Positions 10,625-19,549 of a stretch of DNA of 64,000 bases are shown here, one piece after another (positions within the stretch are counted from its first letter, which is position 1; every line of letters starts with the position of its first letter). The stretch comes from Streptococcus gwangjuense (GTDB taxonomy: Bacteria > Bacillota > Bacilli > Lactobacillales > Streptococcaceae): NCBI RefSeq assembly GCF_003627155.1, contig NZ_CP032621.1, forward strand, positions 496,001-560,000, in the 5' to 3' direction. Under the pieces are notes generated by a model that was given only the letters and a program-made list of their open reading frames with translations, was not told the DNA's origin and searched no databases. A program made the translations under genes and the position numbers.

Positions 10625-11869
10625 TTAGTTACTTGCGCCAGATGTAGCGTCTGCGCCACCACCGTGACCTCCAGCATCACCTGCATCAGAAGCTCCAGAT
10701 GTAGCATCTGCATCGCCGTGACCATGTCCGCCAGCAGGAGCTGCAGCATTTCCACCAACTAGACGTTGACCAGTTGTATTGAGGTACCAGTCAAGCCATG
10801 GTTGGAAATTAAAGATAATCTCATTAATTCCAGCATATGAACCATCTGGATAGTACATTGCTTGGTAATTATGGGTATTAATAACACCTTCAGGTGTTCC
10901 CGGCACAATTGTACGGACATATTCTTGATCCCCGTTACGCAATACGCCGACAACCCATTCAACGTTTTTCATTCTAGAATCTGGCAATGTACCGTGTACT
11001 GTTCCTAATCTATTTCCTGATTGAGCACGTACACGTTTACCAAACATTGTATCTGGGTCTTGGTGGGCGTTATTAAAGTACAAAAATTGATTGTTATCAT
11101 CTGCAAATGTCAATTCAAATGGCATTGCTTTCAAGAACATGTCAATTTGGTTAACTGTCAAGATACCGTGGTCTAATTTAACGTAAGTATCTCCAGAAAC
11201 AGCTCCAACAAGTTCAGCAGCTTTTTCTACCCATTCAGGATCATCTGGATCAACACCTTGGATAGTAGTTGCAATTGAATTTGTACAATATAAATCTTCT
11301 GGCTCAATTGGTTTTGGTTTTTTCAATTTTGAAACGACTCCCACATATTTTACAAAGTTGTCCAAGCATGTTTCAAGGAAATTAACAGTTCCTTCATTCG
11401 TGATATTTCCATTAACATCAAAAGCTTCTTTAGCTTTACCAAGAAGGAATTCATTTCCTGGAAGAGTGTAGGCATTGACACCTGGAGCGTCAAGAATCTT
11501 ACGAAGGTGAACCTGGGCACGAGAAGTACCTTGGTCGTAGTAAGAAGCTCCCACAATCATGACTGGTTTGTTTTCAAATGGATGAACCTCGTATGAAAGC
11601 CATTCAAGAACTGATTTAAGAGAAGCTGAGATTGTGTGGTTGTGCTCAGGAGTAGCAATAATGACACCATCAGCACGCGTAATTCTGTTATACAAGAGAC
11701 GCAATTGGAAGCTTTCGTCCCATTTTTCGTCTTGGTTAAACATTGGAACTTCATCAATTTCGAGAACTTCTAATTCAAATTTGAGTTTGAAGTGACGACG
11801 GATGAATTCCAAGAGTTTACGGTTATATGATTGATCGTAGTTTGATCCTACAAGTCCAACAAATTTCAT
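10625..11869 (-). CDS. NAD(P)H-dependent FMN reductase with PAS-like domain and C-terminal flavinylation motifs
   Basis: 414-residue cytosolic flavoprotein; no signal peptide or membrane helix is visible. Residues 1-190 are a flavodoxin-like FMN reductase domain: VGSNYDQSYNRKL binds the FMN phosphate, and ATPEHNHTISASLKSVLEWL is the family signature. Residues about 240-350 resemble a PAS_10/DUF438-type sensory or cofactor domain (FADDNNQFLYFNN, IFNFQPWLDWYL). The last 40 residues are a Gly/Ala/Asp/His-rich tail with two copies of DATSGAS (388-394 and 407-413). This fits the ApbE target pattern D-x-x-[ST]-G-A-[ST], in which the final Ser or Thr receives FMN. With apbE two genes upstream in the same operon, covalent flavinylation is the natural inference. 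The electron acceptor is unknown. Confidence 0.85.
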   Translation of the reverse strand: MKFVGLVGSNYDQSYNRKLLEFIRRHFKLKFELEVLEIDEVPMFNQDEKWDESFQLRLLYNRITRADGVIIATPEHNHTISASLKSVLEWLSYEVHPFENKPVMIVGASYYDQGTSRAQVHLRKILDAPGVNAYTLPGNEFLLGKAKEAFDVNGNITNEGTVNFLETCLDNFVKYVGVVSKLKKPKPIEPEDLYCTNSIATTIQGVDPDDPEWVEKAAELVGAVSGDTYVKLDHGILTVNQIDMFLKAMPFELTFADDNNQFLYFNNAHQDPDTMFGKRVRAQSGNRLGTVHGTLPDSRMKNVEWVVGVLRNGDQEYVRTIVPGTPEGVINTHNYQAMYYPDGSYAGINEIIFNFQPWLDWYLNTTGQRLVGGNAAAPAGGHGHGDADATSGASDAGDAGGHGGGADATSGASN

Positions 11870-11887
11870 TCTTTTTGGTCTCCTATC

Positions 11888-12493
11888 TTACAAATTTTCC
11901 CAGTCAAAGTCTTCAGCATCTTTGCGAAGTAGGGCTTGTGCGTTGCGCAATTTTTCTGTAATTTTTACAAAGATACGGAAGTCGTCAAAAGTGGCATCTA
12001 ATTTTTTGATAACATCAAGATCCACTAGATCTCCACTTGGATTGAAGGCTTGAAGAGAATGTGAAAGCAAGAATTCATCTGGAAGGACACTTGCTTTGAT
12101 TTCTGGGGCATTTAAGATTTGGCGAAGTTGTAATTGGGCACGTGATGAACCAAGCGTACCATATGAAGCACCTGTAATCATGATTGGTTTGTTCAAAAGT
12201 GGATAGATACCATAAGACAACCAAGCAAGAGCGCTCATCAAAACAGCTGGGATAGAGTGGTCATACTCAGGAGTACCGATAATAACGCCATCTGCCTCTT
12301 CAATTTTAGCAGCAATTTCTAAAATTTCAACAGGTACTTGCTTGTCGGCTGGTTTATTGAAGACAGGAATGTCTTTAATTTCAACAAGTTCAATTTCAGC
12401 TTTTTCAGCAAAGTGTTTTTGCATGTATTGAAGCAATTGGCGGTTTGTAGAACGTTTTGAATTTGTTCCAACAATAGCAATAAGTTTTAACAT
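11888..12493 (-). CDS. NAD(P)H-dependent FMN reductase
   Basis: 201-residue flavodoxin-fold reductase and close paralogue of the N-terminal domain of the next gene. It has the FMN-phosphate loop GTNSKRSTNRQLL and the signature GTPEYDHSIPAVLMSALAWL, with a conserved SYGTLGSSRAQLQLRQIL helix. It lacks the PAS-like domain and the flavinylation tail. The family uses NADH or NADPH to reduce FMN, quinones or azo compounds. It lies 18 nt upstream of the tagged paralogue and downstream of apbE. A simple model is that it supplies electrons to, or dimerises with, the tagged protein. Confidence 0.9.
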   Translation of the reverse strand: MLKLIAIVGTNSKRSTNRQLLQYMQKHFAEKAEIELVEIKDIPVFNKPADKQVPVEILEIAAKIEEADGVIIGTPEYDHSIPAVLMSALAWLSYGIYPLLNKPIMITGASYGTLGSSRAQLQLRQILNAPEIKASVLPDEFLLSHSLQAFNPSGDLVDLDVIKKLDATFDDFRIFVKITEKLRNAQALLRKDAEDFDWENL

Positions 12494-12552
12494 GAGATTT
12501 CCTTTCTCTTTTTACATAATACGATTTTAAAACTCCATTGAAACATCTATTT

Positions 12553-13476
12553 CTATAGAGTTGGAATTCCTGAAGAACAGCTTAGGTGACCTTCCTTATC
12601 GATGAGGATAGCTTCGATGCCCTCCAAACTTTCGACTTGCCAGAGGATAGAAGCAGGTCTTTCTCCAAATAGACGAGTTGTCCATATTTCACCATCGACT
12701 GATTTATCAGAGATGATTGTTAGACTAGCTAGTTCCGTTTCAACAGGATATCCTGTTTGGCTGTCAAAAATATGATGGTAATCTTTTCCATCGACAGTCA
12801 GGTGACGTTCGTAAATGCCTGAAGTCACGACAGATTTATTGACAACAGGGATGGTCATTAAGTGATTTCCCCTCGGATTGGCTGGGTCTTGAATCCCGAT
12901 TTGCCAAGATTGATTTCCTCTTGCCTGATTTTTTCCAATAGTCAGGATATTCCCTCCCAGATTGATCAAGGCAGATGTCACTCCCTCTTTTCTCAGAAAT
13001 TGAGCAACTTTATCCGCACTATAACCCTTGGCTAAACAACCTAGGTCTATCTTCATTCCTTTCTGTTTTAGAAACACAGTAGAAGTAGAAGAATCTAACT
13101 CGATATAATGAGGATTGATTAAAGGGAGAATTGATTCGATTTCTTGAGGCTGGGCAACTTTGGCATCTGAAAAACCGATACGCCAGGTTTGAATCAAGGG
13201 ACCAATGCTGATATTGAGATGGCTAGATGGCGCTAGGCTATGCTCTAATCCAAGTGAAATCAGTTCGAACAGGTCTGGATGAACCTTGACGGGGGCTATT
13301 CCAGCTTGATGATTGATTTCCATCAACTCAGATTCTTGGCTATTGGCATTGAAGCGGTATTCGAGCTCTCTGAGTAAATCAAAGGATTTCTGGATCAAGC
13401 TATCGGCTCGCTCATCTACTAATGAAATAGTGATAGTAGTCCCCATTAGCCGTTCGGAATGTGAACTAAGAGGCAA
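12553..13476 (-). CDS. apbE: FAD:protein FMN transferase (ApbE), cytosolic
   Basis: Transfers FMN from FAD to a Ser/Thr of target proteins, with magnesium. 307 residues. It begins within a few residues of the domain (MGTTITISL) and has neither signal peptide nor lipobox, unlike exported ApbE lipoproteins. Motifs: KIDLGCLAKGYSADKV, LINLGGNI, VVTSGIYERH, HHIFDSQTGYPV and the C-terminal metal-binding region SVDGEIWTT. The start is a TTG at 13476, eight bases after GGAG; an ATG at 13446 is the alternative. It leads a minus-strand operon whose last gene carries two ApbE-type acceptor motifs. Older annotations call this a thiamine biosynthesis lipoprotein, which does not fit. Confidence 0.93.
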   Translation of the reverse strand: MPLSSHSERLMGTTITISLVDERADSLIQKSFDLLRELEYRFNANSQESELMEINHQAGIAPVKVHPDLFELISLGLEHSLAPSSHLNISIGPLIQTWRIGFSDAKVAQPQEIESILPLINPHYIELDSSTSTVFLKQKGMKIDLGCLAKGYSADKVAQFLRKEGVTSALINLGGNILTIGKNQARGNQSWQIGIQDPANPRGNHLMTIPVVNKSVVTSGIYERHLTVDGKDYHHIFDSQTGYPVETELASLTIISDKSVDGEIWTTRLFGERPASILWQVESLEGIEAILIDKEGHLSCSSGIPTL

Positions 13477-13784
13477 GCTACCAACTCCTTTCTTTTATGA
13501 AAAGAAGGCTGAAATATAGTAAATTTATATTAAATTTAACCCCTTACATTTTCTTTTCACGATACTAGCATACCATAAAGTCAGCGTTTTCACAAATAAA
13601 ATTTGTAAACTTGTCAAGAAATATGCTCAGAAAATAAAGAGTAATTGTAAGAAAGACTGATAAAATACAGATTATTTACATTTTTTTACAAAAAAATCGG
13701 GAAAATTAGCTAAACTCTTGTAAACGCTAACAGTAAATGTTATACTAGAAAGGTAAATTTAAAATTGAAGGTAGGAATTTTTCT
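13477..13784 (+). promoter_or_regulatory. apbE/nox divergent regulatory region with cre site
   Basis: The nox promoter is TTGTAA (13718-13723), a 17-nt spacer and TATACT (13741-13746). TGTAAACGCTAACA at 13719-13732 matches the CcpA cre consensus at every fixed position and overlaps the -35 box, which predicts carbon catabolite repression of nox. A palindrome ACAAAT-AAA-ATTTGT at 13592-13606 may be an operator for the divergent apbE operon, but no known regulator matches it clearly. The rest is AT-rich with no ORF. Confidence 0.75.
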
Positions 13785-15164
13785 ATGAGTAAAATCGTTG
13801 TAGTTGGTGCTAACCACGCTGGTACAGCATGTATTAATACTATGTTGGATAATTTTGGAAATGAGAACGAAATCGTTGTATTTGACCAAAACTCTAACAT
13901 CTCTTTCCTAGGATGTGGAATGGCCCTCTGGATTGGTGAACAAATTGACGGTGCTGAAGGCTTGTTCTATTCGGATAAAGAAAAATTGGAAGCTAAAGGT
14001 GCTAAGGTATACATGAATTCACCAGTTCTTTCAATCGACTATGATAACAAAGTAGTTACAGCAGAAGTTGAAGGGAAAGAGCACAAAGAATCATACGATA
14101 AATTGATTTTCGCTACAGGTTCTACACCAATCTTGCCACCAATTGAAGGTGTTGAAATTGTTAAAGGAAACCGCGAATTTAAAGCAACTCTTGAAAATGT
14201 ACAATTCGTTAAATTGTACCAAAACGCTGAAGAAGTGATTCACAAATTGTCTGATAAGAGTCAACACCTTGACCGTATCGCCGTTGTTGGTGGTGGTTAC
14301 ATCGGTGTTGAACTTGCTGAAGCTTTTGAGCGTCTTGGAAAAGAAGTTGTCCTTGTTGATATCGTTGATACTGTCTTGAACGGTTACTATGACAAAGACT
14401 TCACACAAATGATGGCGAAGAACTTGGAAGACCACAACATCCGCTTGGCACTTGGTCAAACTGTTAAAGCAATCGAAGGTGATGGTAAAGTTGAACGCTT
14501 GATTACTGACAAAGAAAGCTTTGATGTGGATATGGTTGTTCTTGCAGTTGGTTTCCGTCCAAACACAGCACTTGCTGATGGTAAGATTGAACTCTTCCGC
14601 AACGGTGCCTTCCTTGTAGACAAGAAACAAGAAACTTCACTTCCAGGTGTATTTGCCGTTGGTGACTGTGCGACTGTTTATGACAATGCTCGTAAAGATA
14701 CAAGTTACATCGCCCTTGCTTCAAATGCTGTTCGTACTGGTATCGTTGGTGCTTACAACGCTTGTGGACATGAATTGGAAGGAATTGGTGTGCAAGGATC
14801 AAACGGTATCTCTATCTACGGTCTTCATATGGTTTCAACTGGTTTGACTCTTGAAAAAGCTAGAGCTGCTGGTTACAATGCAACTGAAACAGGCTTTAAC
14901 GATCTTCAAAAACCAGAATTCATGAAACATGATAACCATGAAGTAGCCATCAAGATTGTCTTTGACAAAGATAGCCGTGAAATTCTTGGTGCACAAATGG
15001 TTTCACGCGATTCTGCAATCAGCATGGGAATCCACATGTTCTCACTTGCTATCCAAGAGCATGTGACAATTGATAAATTGGCATTGACAGACCTATTCTT
15101 CTTGCCACACTTCAACAAACCATATAACTACATCACAATGGCTGCACTTACAGCTGAAAAATAA
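13785..15164 (+). CDS. nox: Water-forming NADH oxidase
   Basis: 459-residue FAD enzyme that reduces oxygen to water with NADH, regenerating NAD in aerobic streptococci. The first dinucleotide fold is [13 protein letters not shown], with His11. Cys44 in [12 protein letters not shown] is the redox cysteine (sulfenate). A second Rossmann motif, [16 protein letters not shown], binds [15 protein letters not shown] closes the FAD site, and a C-terminal dimerisation domain follows. The ATG has GAAGGTAGGA upstream. A cre site overlaps its promoter, and a strong terminator follows. Divergent from the apbE operon. Confidence 0.96.
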   Translation: MSKIVVVGANHAGTACINTMLDNFGNENEIVVFDQNSNISFLGCGMALWIGEQIDGAEGLFYSDKEKLEAKGAKVYMNSPVLSIDYDNKVVTAEVEGKEHKESYDKLIFATGSTPILPPIEGVEIVKGNREFKATLENVQFVKLYQNAEEVIHKLSDKSQHLDRIAVVGGGYIGVELAEAFERLGKEVVLVDIVDTVLNGYYDKDFTQMMAKNLEDHNIRLALGQTVKAIEGDGKVERLITDKESFDVDMVVLAVGFRPNTALADGKIELFRNGAFLVDKKQETSLPGVFAVGDCATVYDNARKDTSYIALASNAVRTGIVGAYNACGHELEGIGVQGSNGISIYGLHMVSTGLTLEKARAAGYNATETGFNDLQKPEFMKHDNHEVAIKIVFDKDSREILGAQMVSRDSAISMGIHMFSLAIQEHVTIDKLALTDLFFLPHFNKPYNYITMAALTAEK

Positions 15165-15175
15165 AAATGAATGAG

Positions 15176-15210
15176 CTATCTGGCCTTAAGTTAAGGTCAG
15201 ATAGTTTTTT
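15176..15210 (+). terminator. nox terminator
   Basis: Stem CTATCTGgCCTTAA/TTAAGGtCAGATAG with one mispair and a very small loop, followed by six T. Confidence 0.88.
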
Positions 15211-15247
15211 AGCCAATCTGTACCCACACAATTATTCTTTTTTTATC

Positions 15248-15292
15248 TTGTGATTCCTTCTGTTCTGAATTAAAATGAAATGGTAGCTACCA
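15248..15292 (+). promoter_or_regulatory. pdxS promoter with palindromic operator candidate
   Basis: TTGTGA (15248-15253), 17-nt spacer, TAAAAT (15271-15276). The expected start point falls in TGGTAGCTACCA (15281-15292), a perfect 12-bp palindrome that could bind a repressor. No regulator gene lies nearby. Confidence 0.5.
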
Positions 15293-15316
15293 ATACAAAT
15301 GATGAGGATAAAATAT

Positions 15317-16192
15317 ATGACTGAAAATCGTTATGAACTAAATAAAAACTTGGCGCAGATGCTCAAGGGTGGGGTTATCATGGACGTTCAGAATCCTGAA
15401 CAGGCCCGTATTGCAGAAGCTGCTGGTGCGGCAGCTGTGATGGCCTTGGAGCGGATTCCAGCTGATATTCGTGCAGCTGGTGGTGTTTCCCGTATGAGTG
15501 ATCCAAAGATGATTAAGGAAATTCAAGAGGCGGTTAGTATTCCAGTAATGGCCAAGGTCAGAATCGGGCATTTTGTTGAAGCTCAGATTTTAGAAGCTAT
15601 TGAGATTGACTATATCGATGAGAGTGAGGTTTTATCTCCAGCTGATGACCGTTTCCATGTGGATAAGAAAGAATTCCAAGTTCCTTTTGTCTGTGGGGCT
15701 AAGGATTTGGGTGAAGCCTTGCGTCGTATCGCTGAAGGTGCTTCTATGATTCGTACCAAAGGAGAACCAGGGACAGGAGACATTGTTCAAGCTGTTCGTC
15801 ATATGCGTATGATGAATCAGGAAATTCGCCGTATTCAAAACTTACGAGAGGACGAACTTTATGTTGCTGCTAAGGACTTGCAGGTACCTGTAGAATTGGT
15901 TCAATACGTCCATGAACATGGAAAATTGCCAGTTGTAAACTTTGCGGCTGGAGGTGTTGCAACGCCAGCAGATGCTGCGCTGATGATGCAATTAGGGGCA
16001 GAGGGTGTCTTTGTCGGTTCAGGTATTTTTAAGTCAGGAGATCCTGTTAAACGAGCGAGTGCTATTGTCAAAGCGGTGACTAACTTCCGTAATCCTCAAA
16101 TTTTGGCTCAAATCTCTGAAGATTTAGGAGAAGCCATGGTTGGTATCAATGAAAATGAGATCCAAATCCTCATGGCTGAGCGAGGAAAATAG
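15317..16192 (+). CDS. pdxS: Pyridoxal 5'-phosphate synthase, PdxS subunit
   Basis: 291-residue synthase subunit of the deoxyxylulose-independent pathway. It builds PLP from ribose 5-phosphate, glyceraldehyde 3-phosphate and ammonia in a TIM barrel. Family signatures: [43 protein letters not shown] (catalytic Lys) and [12 protein letters not shown] (second catalytic Lys). The ATG at 15317 is chosen over 15299 because it has TGAGGAT at a proper distance and gives the standard N-terminus. pdxT begins at the base after its stop codon. Confidence 0.96.
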   Translation: MTENRYELNKNLAQMLKGGVIMDVQNPEQARIAEAAGAAAVMALERIPADIRAAGGVSRMSDPKMIKEIQEAVSIPVMAKVRIGHFVEAQILEAIEIDYIDESEVLSPADDRFHVDKKEFQVPFVCGAKDLGEALRRIAEGASMIRTKGEPGTGDIVQAVRHMRMMNQEIRRIQNLREDELYVAAKDLQVPVELVQYVHEHGKLPVVNFAAGGVATPADAALMMQLGAEGVFVGSGIFKSGDPVKRASAIVKAVTNFRNPQILAQISEDLGEAMVGINENEIQILMAERGK

Positions 16193-16774
16193 ATGAAAAT
16201 CGGAATATTGGCCTTGCAAGGGGCTTTTGCAGAACATGCAAAAGTGCTAGATCAATTAGGTGTCGAGAGTGTTGAAATCAGAAATCTAGATGATTTTCAG
16301 AAACATCAGAGTGATTTGTCGGGATTGATATTACCTGGTGGGGAATCTACAACTATGGGCAAGCTCTTACGTGAGCAAGACATGCTGATTCCCATTCGAG
16401 AAGCAATTCTATCTGGCTTACCAGTGTTTGGAACCTGTGCTGGTTTAATTTTGCTGTCTAAGGAAATTATTTCTCAGGACGAGAGTCATCTAGGAACTAT
16501 GGATATGGTGGTCGAGCGCAATGCTTATGGGCGCCAACTAGGGAGTTTCTATACGGAAGCAGAATGTAAGGGAGTTGGTCAGATTCCAATGACCTTTATC
16601 CGTGGTCCGATTATCAGTAGTGTTGGAGTAGATGTAGAAATTCTAGCAACAGTTGACAATCAAATCGTTGCTGCTCAAGAAAAAAATATGTTAGTGACCT
16701 CTTTTCATCCAGAATTGACCGATGATGTGCGCTTGCACCAGTACTTTATTAATATGTGTAAAGAAAAAAGTTGA
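16193..16774 (+). CDS. pdxT: Pyridoxal 5'-phosphate synthase, glutaminase subunit PdxT
   Basis: 193-residue class I glutaminase that hydrolyses glutamine and channels ammonia to PdxS. It starts [14 protein letters not shown]. The nucleophile Cys82 is in [10 protein letters not shown], and the His-Glu partners are in [23 protein letters not shown] is the oxyanion and substrate region. Its ATG directly abuts the pdxS stop, so translation is coupled, consistent with the 12+12 PdxST complex. The gene's last codons overlap a bidirectional terminator. Confidence 0.96.
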   Translation: MKIGILALQGAFAEHAKVLDQLGVESVEIRNLDDFQKHQSDLSGLILPGGESTTMGKLLREQDMLIPIREAILSGLPVFGTCAGLILLSKEIISQDESHLGTMDMVVERNAYGRQLGSFYTEAECKGVGQIPMTFIRGPIISSVGVDVEILATVDNQIVAAQEKNMLVTSFHPELTDDVRLHQYFINMCKEKS

Positions 16775-16796
16775 GATTGAATTTCTCAACTTTTTT
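16764..16796 (+). terminator. Bidirectional terminator pdxT / trhA
   Basis: AAAAAAGTTGAGA/TCTCAACTTTTTT stem around a short loop, with A- and T-runs outside. It overlaps the pdxT stop codon and the end of the convergent gene. Confidence 0.88.
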
Positions 16797-17442
16797 ACAT
16801 GTAATAAACAATGGCAATATATTGGAGGGCAGATGCTGCTAGGATAAAGAGATGCCAAATCATGTGGAAATAAGGTTTCTTCTTGGCGTAAAATCCAGCC
16901 CCAACAGTATAACAGAGTCCGCCAGTTACCATGAGACTCCAGAAAATTGGTGTCGTTTGACTGATAATGGTAGGAATGATAGCTAGAACCAACCAGCCCA
17001 TAATCAAGTAAAGAGCAAGGCTAAATTTCTCATTGACTTTTTGAGCAAAGATTTTATAGAGAATACCAAAGATAGTCGTTCCCCATTGGATGGCAATAAT
17101 TAGATAGCCAAACCAGTTATTCATTAAGGTCAAGACGACGGGCGTGTATGAGCCTGCAATGGCAACATAAATCATAGAATGGTCAATGATTCGTAAGACA
17201 TATTTGTGGGTTGAACCATAGGCCATAGAGTGATAAATGGTGGATGATAGGAACATGAGAAAGAGACTAATAACGAAAATGGAAACGCCGATAGATGATA
17301 AAAATCCGTGTGTCTCATAACTATAAGTGGATGAAATAGGCAGTAAGATGAGCATGATGACTGCACCTACGGCATGGGTTACACTATTAGCAATCTCCTC
17401 TCCAAAACTGAGTTGTTTGCTGAGCTTTAGGCTTGTATTCAT
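16795..17442 (-). CDS. trhA: Hemolysin III / TrhA family membrane protein
   Basis: 215-residue protein with seven predicted transmembrane helices, of the PAQR/hemolysin III family. Visible family residues include FGEEIANSVTHAVGA near the N-terminus, STIYHSM (the Ser/His metal-site motif) and the C-terminal HMIWHLFILAASALQY. Homologues bind zinc and have been linked to membrane energy or lipid homeostasis; the haemolytic label is historical. It overlaps the upstream DUF1836 gene by one base (TAATG), so the two form an operon. Confidence 0.9.
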   Translation of the reverse strand: MNTSLKLSKQLSFGEEIANSVTHAVGAVIMLILLPISSTYSYETHGFLSSIGVSIFVISLFLMFLSSTIYHSMAYGSTHKYVLRIIDHSMIYVAIAGSYTPVVLTLMNNWFGYLIIAIQWGTTIFGILYKIFAQKVNEKFSLALYLIMGWLVLAIIPTIISQTTPIFWSLMVTGGLCYTVGAGFYAKKKPYFHMIWHLFILAASALQYIAIVYYM

Positions 17443-17885
17443 TAGATTTCCTCCTCTTGAGTATGATGGATTAAGGCTAGAGTTTGATGATAGAGTTTAA
17501 CGGTTTGGCAGCTACTTTGGATAATGGGGTTAGCTGGATCAACTCCTTGGTTCATGTAGTCCACAAAAGCATCGTAGAGTTGCTCTGAACTTGCTTGACT
17601 TTGTAGAGTATTAAGTGTCTGGGCTATTTCTTGAATAGAGAATACAGACTTGAGGGTTGTGATAGCAATCAAACGGGCAATCTGTTGGCGTTGGTATTTT
17701 TTCTTGTCAGGCTTTGTCAGGTAACCATGTTTGACATAATTGTTGACCATAGATGCTGTCAGGCCCTTGTCTTTATCAGGAGAGATAGGGGCGCAGACCT
17801 GATTGACATAGAGTAAAACCTGGTCCAGATAGAGGTCAATGTTTGGGATTTCTGCCCATTTTGGGTAGGAAAAGGTAGTTTTCAT
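17442..17885 (-). CDS. DUF1836 family putative regulator
   Basis: 147-residue cytosolic protein. The N-terminal half has the DUF1836 pattern (YVNQVCAPISPDKDKGLTAS, MVNNYVKHGYL, KKKYQRQQIARL), which resembles a MerR-like winged helix that could bind DNA. The C-terminal half is helical. Function unproven. AGGAG precedes its ATG, and translation of trhA is coupled to its stop codon. It may control its own operon. Confidence 0.85.
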   Translation of the reverse strand: MKTTFSYPKWAEIPNIDLYLDQVLLYVNQVCAPISPDKDKGLTASMVNNYVKHGYLTKPDKKKYQRQQIARLIAITTLKSVFSIQEIAQTLNTLQSQASSEQLYDAFVDYMNQGVDPANPIIQSSCQTVKLYHQTLALIHHTQEEEI

Positions 17886-18019
17886 TTCTAACTCCTTTTT
17901 ATCTAGTTTTAATAACTAGATTATAAAATAACAAAAACAGAAAGTCAAGTTTTAACTGCTTGTAGAAAGACTTAAATTATGCTATGATGGGAGAAACTAG
18001 TCAGAAAAGAGGAGAACAG

Positions 18020-18514
18020 ATGGAGATTCGTTTAGCTTTTCCAAATGAAGTAGATGCCATCATGCAGGTGATGGAGGATGCTAAAAAATGTTTAGCAGAT
18101 GCGGGTAGTGACCAGTGGCAAAATGGCTATCCAAATGCTGATATTATTATTGAGGATATTATCTCAGGTCAAGCCTACGTAGCCTTGGAAGAGGGAGAAC
18201 TACTAGCTTATGCAGCTGTGACCAAGAGTCCAGAGGCGGCCTATGAAGCCATTTATGAAGGCAACTGGCAAGCTGGGGAGTCAGAGTACCTAGTCTTTCA
18301 CCGTATTGCTGTGGCAGCAGATGTCCAGGGACAGGGAGTTGCTCAAACCTTTTTAGAGGGCTTGATTGAAGGTTTTGACTATCTAGATTTTCGCTCAGAT
18401 ACGCATGTTGCAAACAAGGCTATGCAACATATTTTTGAAAAACTCGGATTTAAACAGGTTGGTAAGGTTCCAGTTGATGGCGAACGCTTGGCATATCAAA
18501 AATTGAAGAAATAA
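18020..18514 (+). CDS. GNAT family N-acetyltransferase
   Basis: 164-residue acetyltransferase. The acetyl-CoA binding loop is VAADVQGQGVAQTFLEGL (a Q-x-x-G-x-A variant), followed by the C-terminal GNAT strand HIFEKLGFKQVGK. The substrate (amine, amino acid or protein) cannot be told from sequence. The ATG at 18020 follows AAGAGGAGAA; an upstream in-frame ATG at 17984 has no site. Its stop overlaps the ogt start (TAATG), so the two are translated together. A TATGAT box near 17982-17987 is the likely -10. Confidence 0.88.
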   Translation: MEIRLAFPNEVDAIMQVMEDAKKCLADAGSDQWQNGYPNADIIIEDIISGQAYVALEEGELLAYAAVTKSPEAAYEAIYEGNWQAGESEYLVFHRIAVAADVQGQGVAQTFLEGLIEGFDYLDFRSDTHVANKAMQHIFEKLGFKQVGKVPVDGERLAYQKLKK

Positions 18515-19023
18515 TGCAAAAGATGTACGTAAAAATGCTCTACTTTTCGCCAATAGGAACCTTGTCTTTGGTTGCCGACGAGCAATATCTGTATGGCATT
18601 TGGGTGCAGGACCAGAAGCATTTTGAGAGAGGACTAGGAGATGAGACGATAGAAGCAGTTGTTAGTCATCCCATTTTAGACCCAGTTATTGCTTGTTTAG
18701 ATGCTTACTTTAAAGGCAAGCCTCAGGATTTATCCGACTTGCCCTTGGCTTCGATCGGAACGGATTTTGAAAAGCGAGTTTGGTCCTATTTACAGGGAAT
18801 TCCTTATGGCCAGACAGTGACCTATGGACAAATAGCCCAAGAGCTGCAAGTGGATTCTGCTCAAGCAATTGGTGGAGCAGTGGGGCGCAATCCTTGGTCT
18901 ATCCTAGTACCTTGTCATCGGGTGCTGGGGGCTGGCAAGCGTCTGACAGGGTATGCTGCAGGAGTGGAAAAGAAAGCTTGGCTCTTGGAGCATGAAGAAG
19001 CAGATTTTAAAGATATAAAATAG
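18514..19023 (+). CDS. ogt: Methylated-DNA-[protein]-cysteine S-methyltransferase
   Basis: 169-residue suicide repair enzyme that takes the methyl group from O6-methylguanine onto its own cysteine. The acceptor Cys134 is in ILVPCHRVLG. The helix-turn-helix is GQTVTYGQIAQEL, with the arginine finger region AVGRNPWSI. It overlaps the upstream acetyltransferase by one base and is followed after 12 nt by the Spx-like gene. Confidence 0.95.
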   Translation: MQKMYVKMLYFSPIGTLSLVADEQYLYGIWVQDQKHFERGLGDETIEAVVSHPILDPVIACLDAYFKGKPQDLSDLPLASIGTDFEKRVWSYLQGIPYGQTVTYGQIAQELQVDSAQAIGGAVGRNPWSILVPCHRVLGAGKRLTGYAAGVEKKAWLLEHEEADFKDIK

Positions 19024-19035
19024 AAAGTGAAAGAT

Positions 19036-19392
19036 ATGTTAGAATTTATCGAATATCCAAAATGTTCAACTTGTAAAAAAGCAAAACAAGAATTAAACCA
19101 ACTCGGTGTGGACTATAAAGCCGTCCATATCGTTGAAGAAACACCTAGCCAAGAAGTCATTTTAAACTGGCTAGAAACCTCAGGTTTCGAGTTGAAGCAA
19201 TTTTTCAACACCAGTGGGATCAAATACCGTGAATTAGGGCTGAAAGATAAGGTAGGAAGCCTGTCAAACCAAGAAGCGGCTGAGTTGCTAGCAAGTGACG
19301 GTATGTTGTTAAAACGCCCCATTTTAGTAGAAAATGGAACTGTTAAGCAAATTGGTTATCGAAAACCTTATGAAGAATTGGGATTGAAATAG
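19036..19392 (+). CDS. Spx/MgsR/ArsC-family thioredoxin-fold protein
   Basis: 118-residue protein of the arsenate reductase/Spx superfamily. A CxxC (Cys10-Ser-Thr-Cys13) lies in YPKCSTCKKAKQEL, and the C-terminal LLKRPILVENG is typical of the family. True Spx regulators contact the RNA polymerase alpha subunit and carry a Gly52-RPxx signature. This protein is closer to the shorter YffB/ArsC-like group, so an enzymatic redox role is as likely as transcriptional control. The ATG at 19036 is preferred; an in-frame GTG lies nine bases upstream. Last gene of the GNAT-ogt cluster. Confidence 0.82.
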   Translation: MLEFIEYPKCSTCKKAKQELNQLGVDYKAVHIVEETPSQEVILNWLETSGFELKQFFNTSGIKYRELGLKDKVGSLSNQEAAELLASDGMLLKRPILVENGTVKQIGYRKPYEELGLK

Positions 19393-19549
19393 TTTTTACT
19401 TATCTCTTTGATAGATAAAATATATAACCTCCCTGTTTCAAAGTATGATAAACTAGTAGGTGGACAAAGTCTGTATCTGACCGTAGCAAATAATTTCATT
19501 GACGGCAGAAGTATGGTAGAATGAATCATTATCAGGAGAGGATGTTTTT

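Noticed and set aside
13592..13606. Possible Rex operator in the apbE-nox region
   Set aside because: The palindrome ACAAAT-AAA-ATTTGT has the half-sites in the wrong orientation for the TTGTGA...TCACAA Rex consensus.
14091..14630. 179-codon open frame on the minus strand inside nox
   Set aside because: It lies fully opposite a clearly coding gene, has no ribosome site or domain, and its composition is that of a codon-shadow frame.
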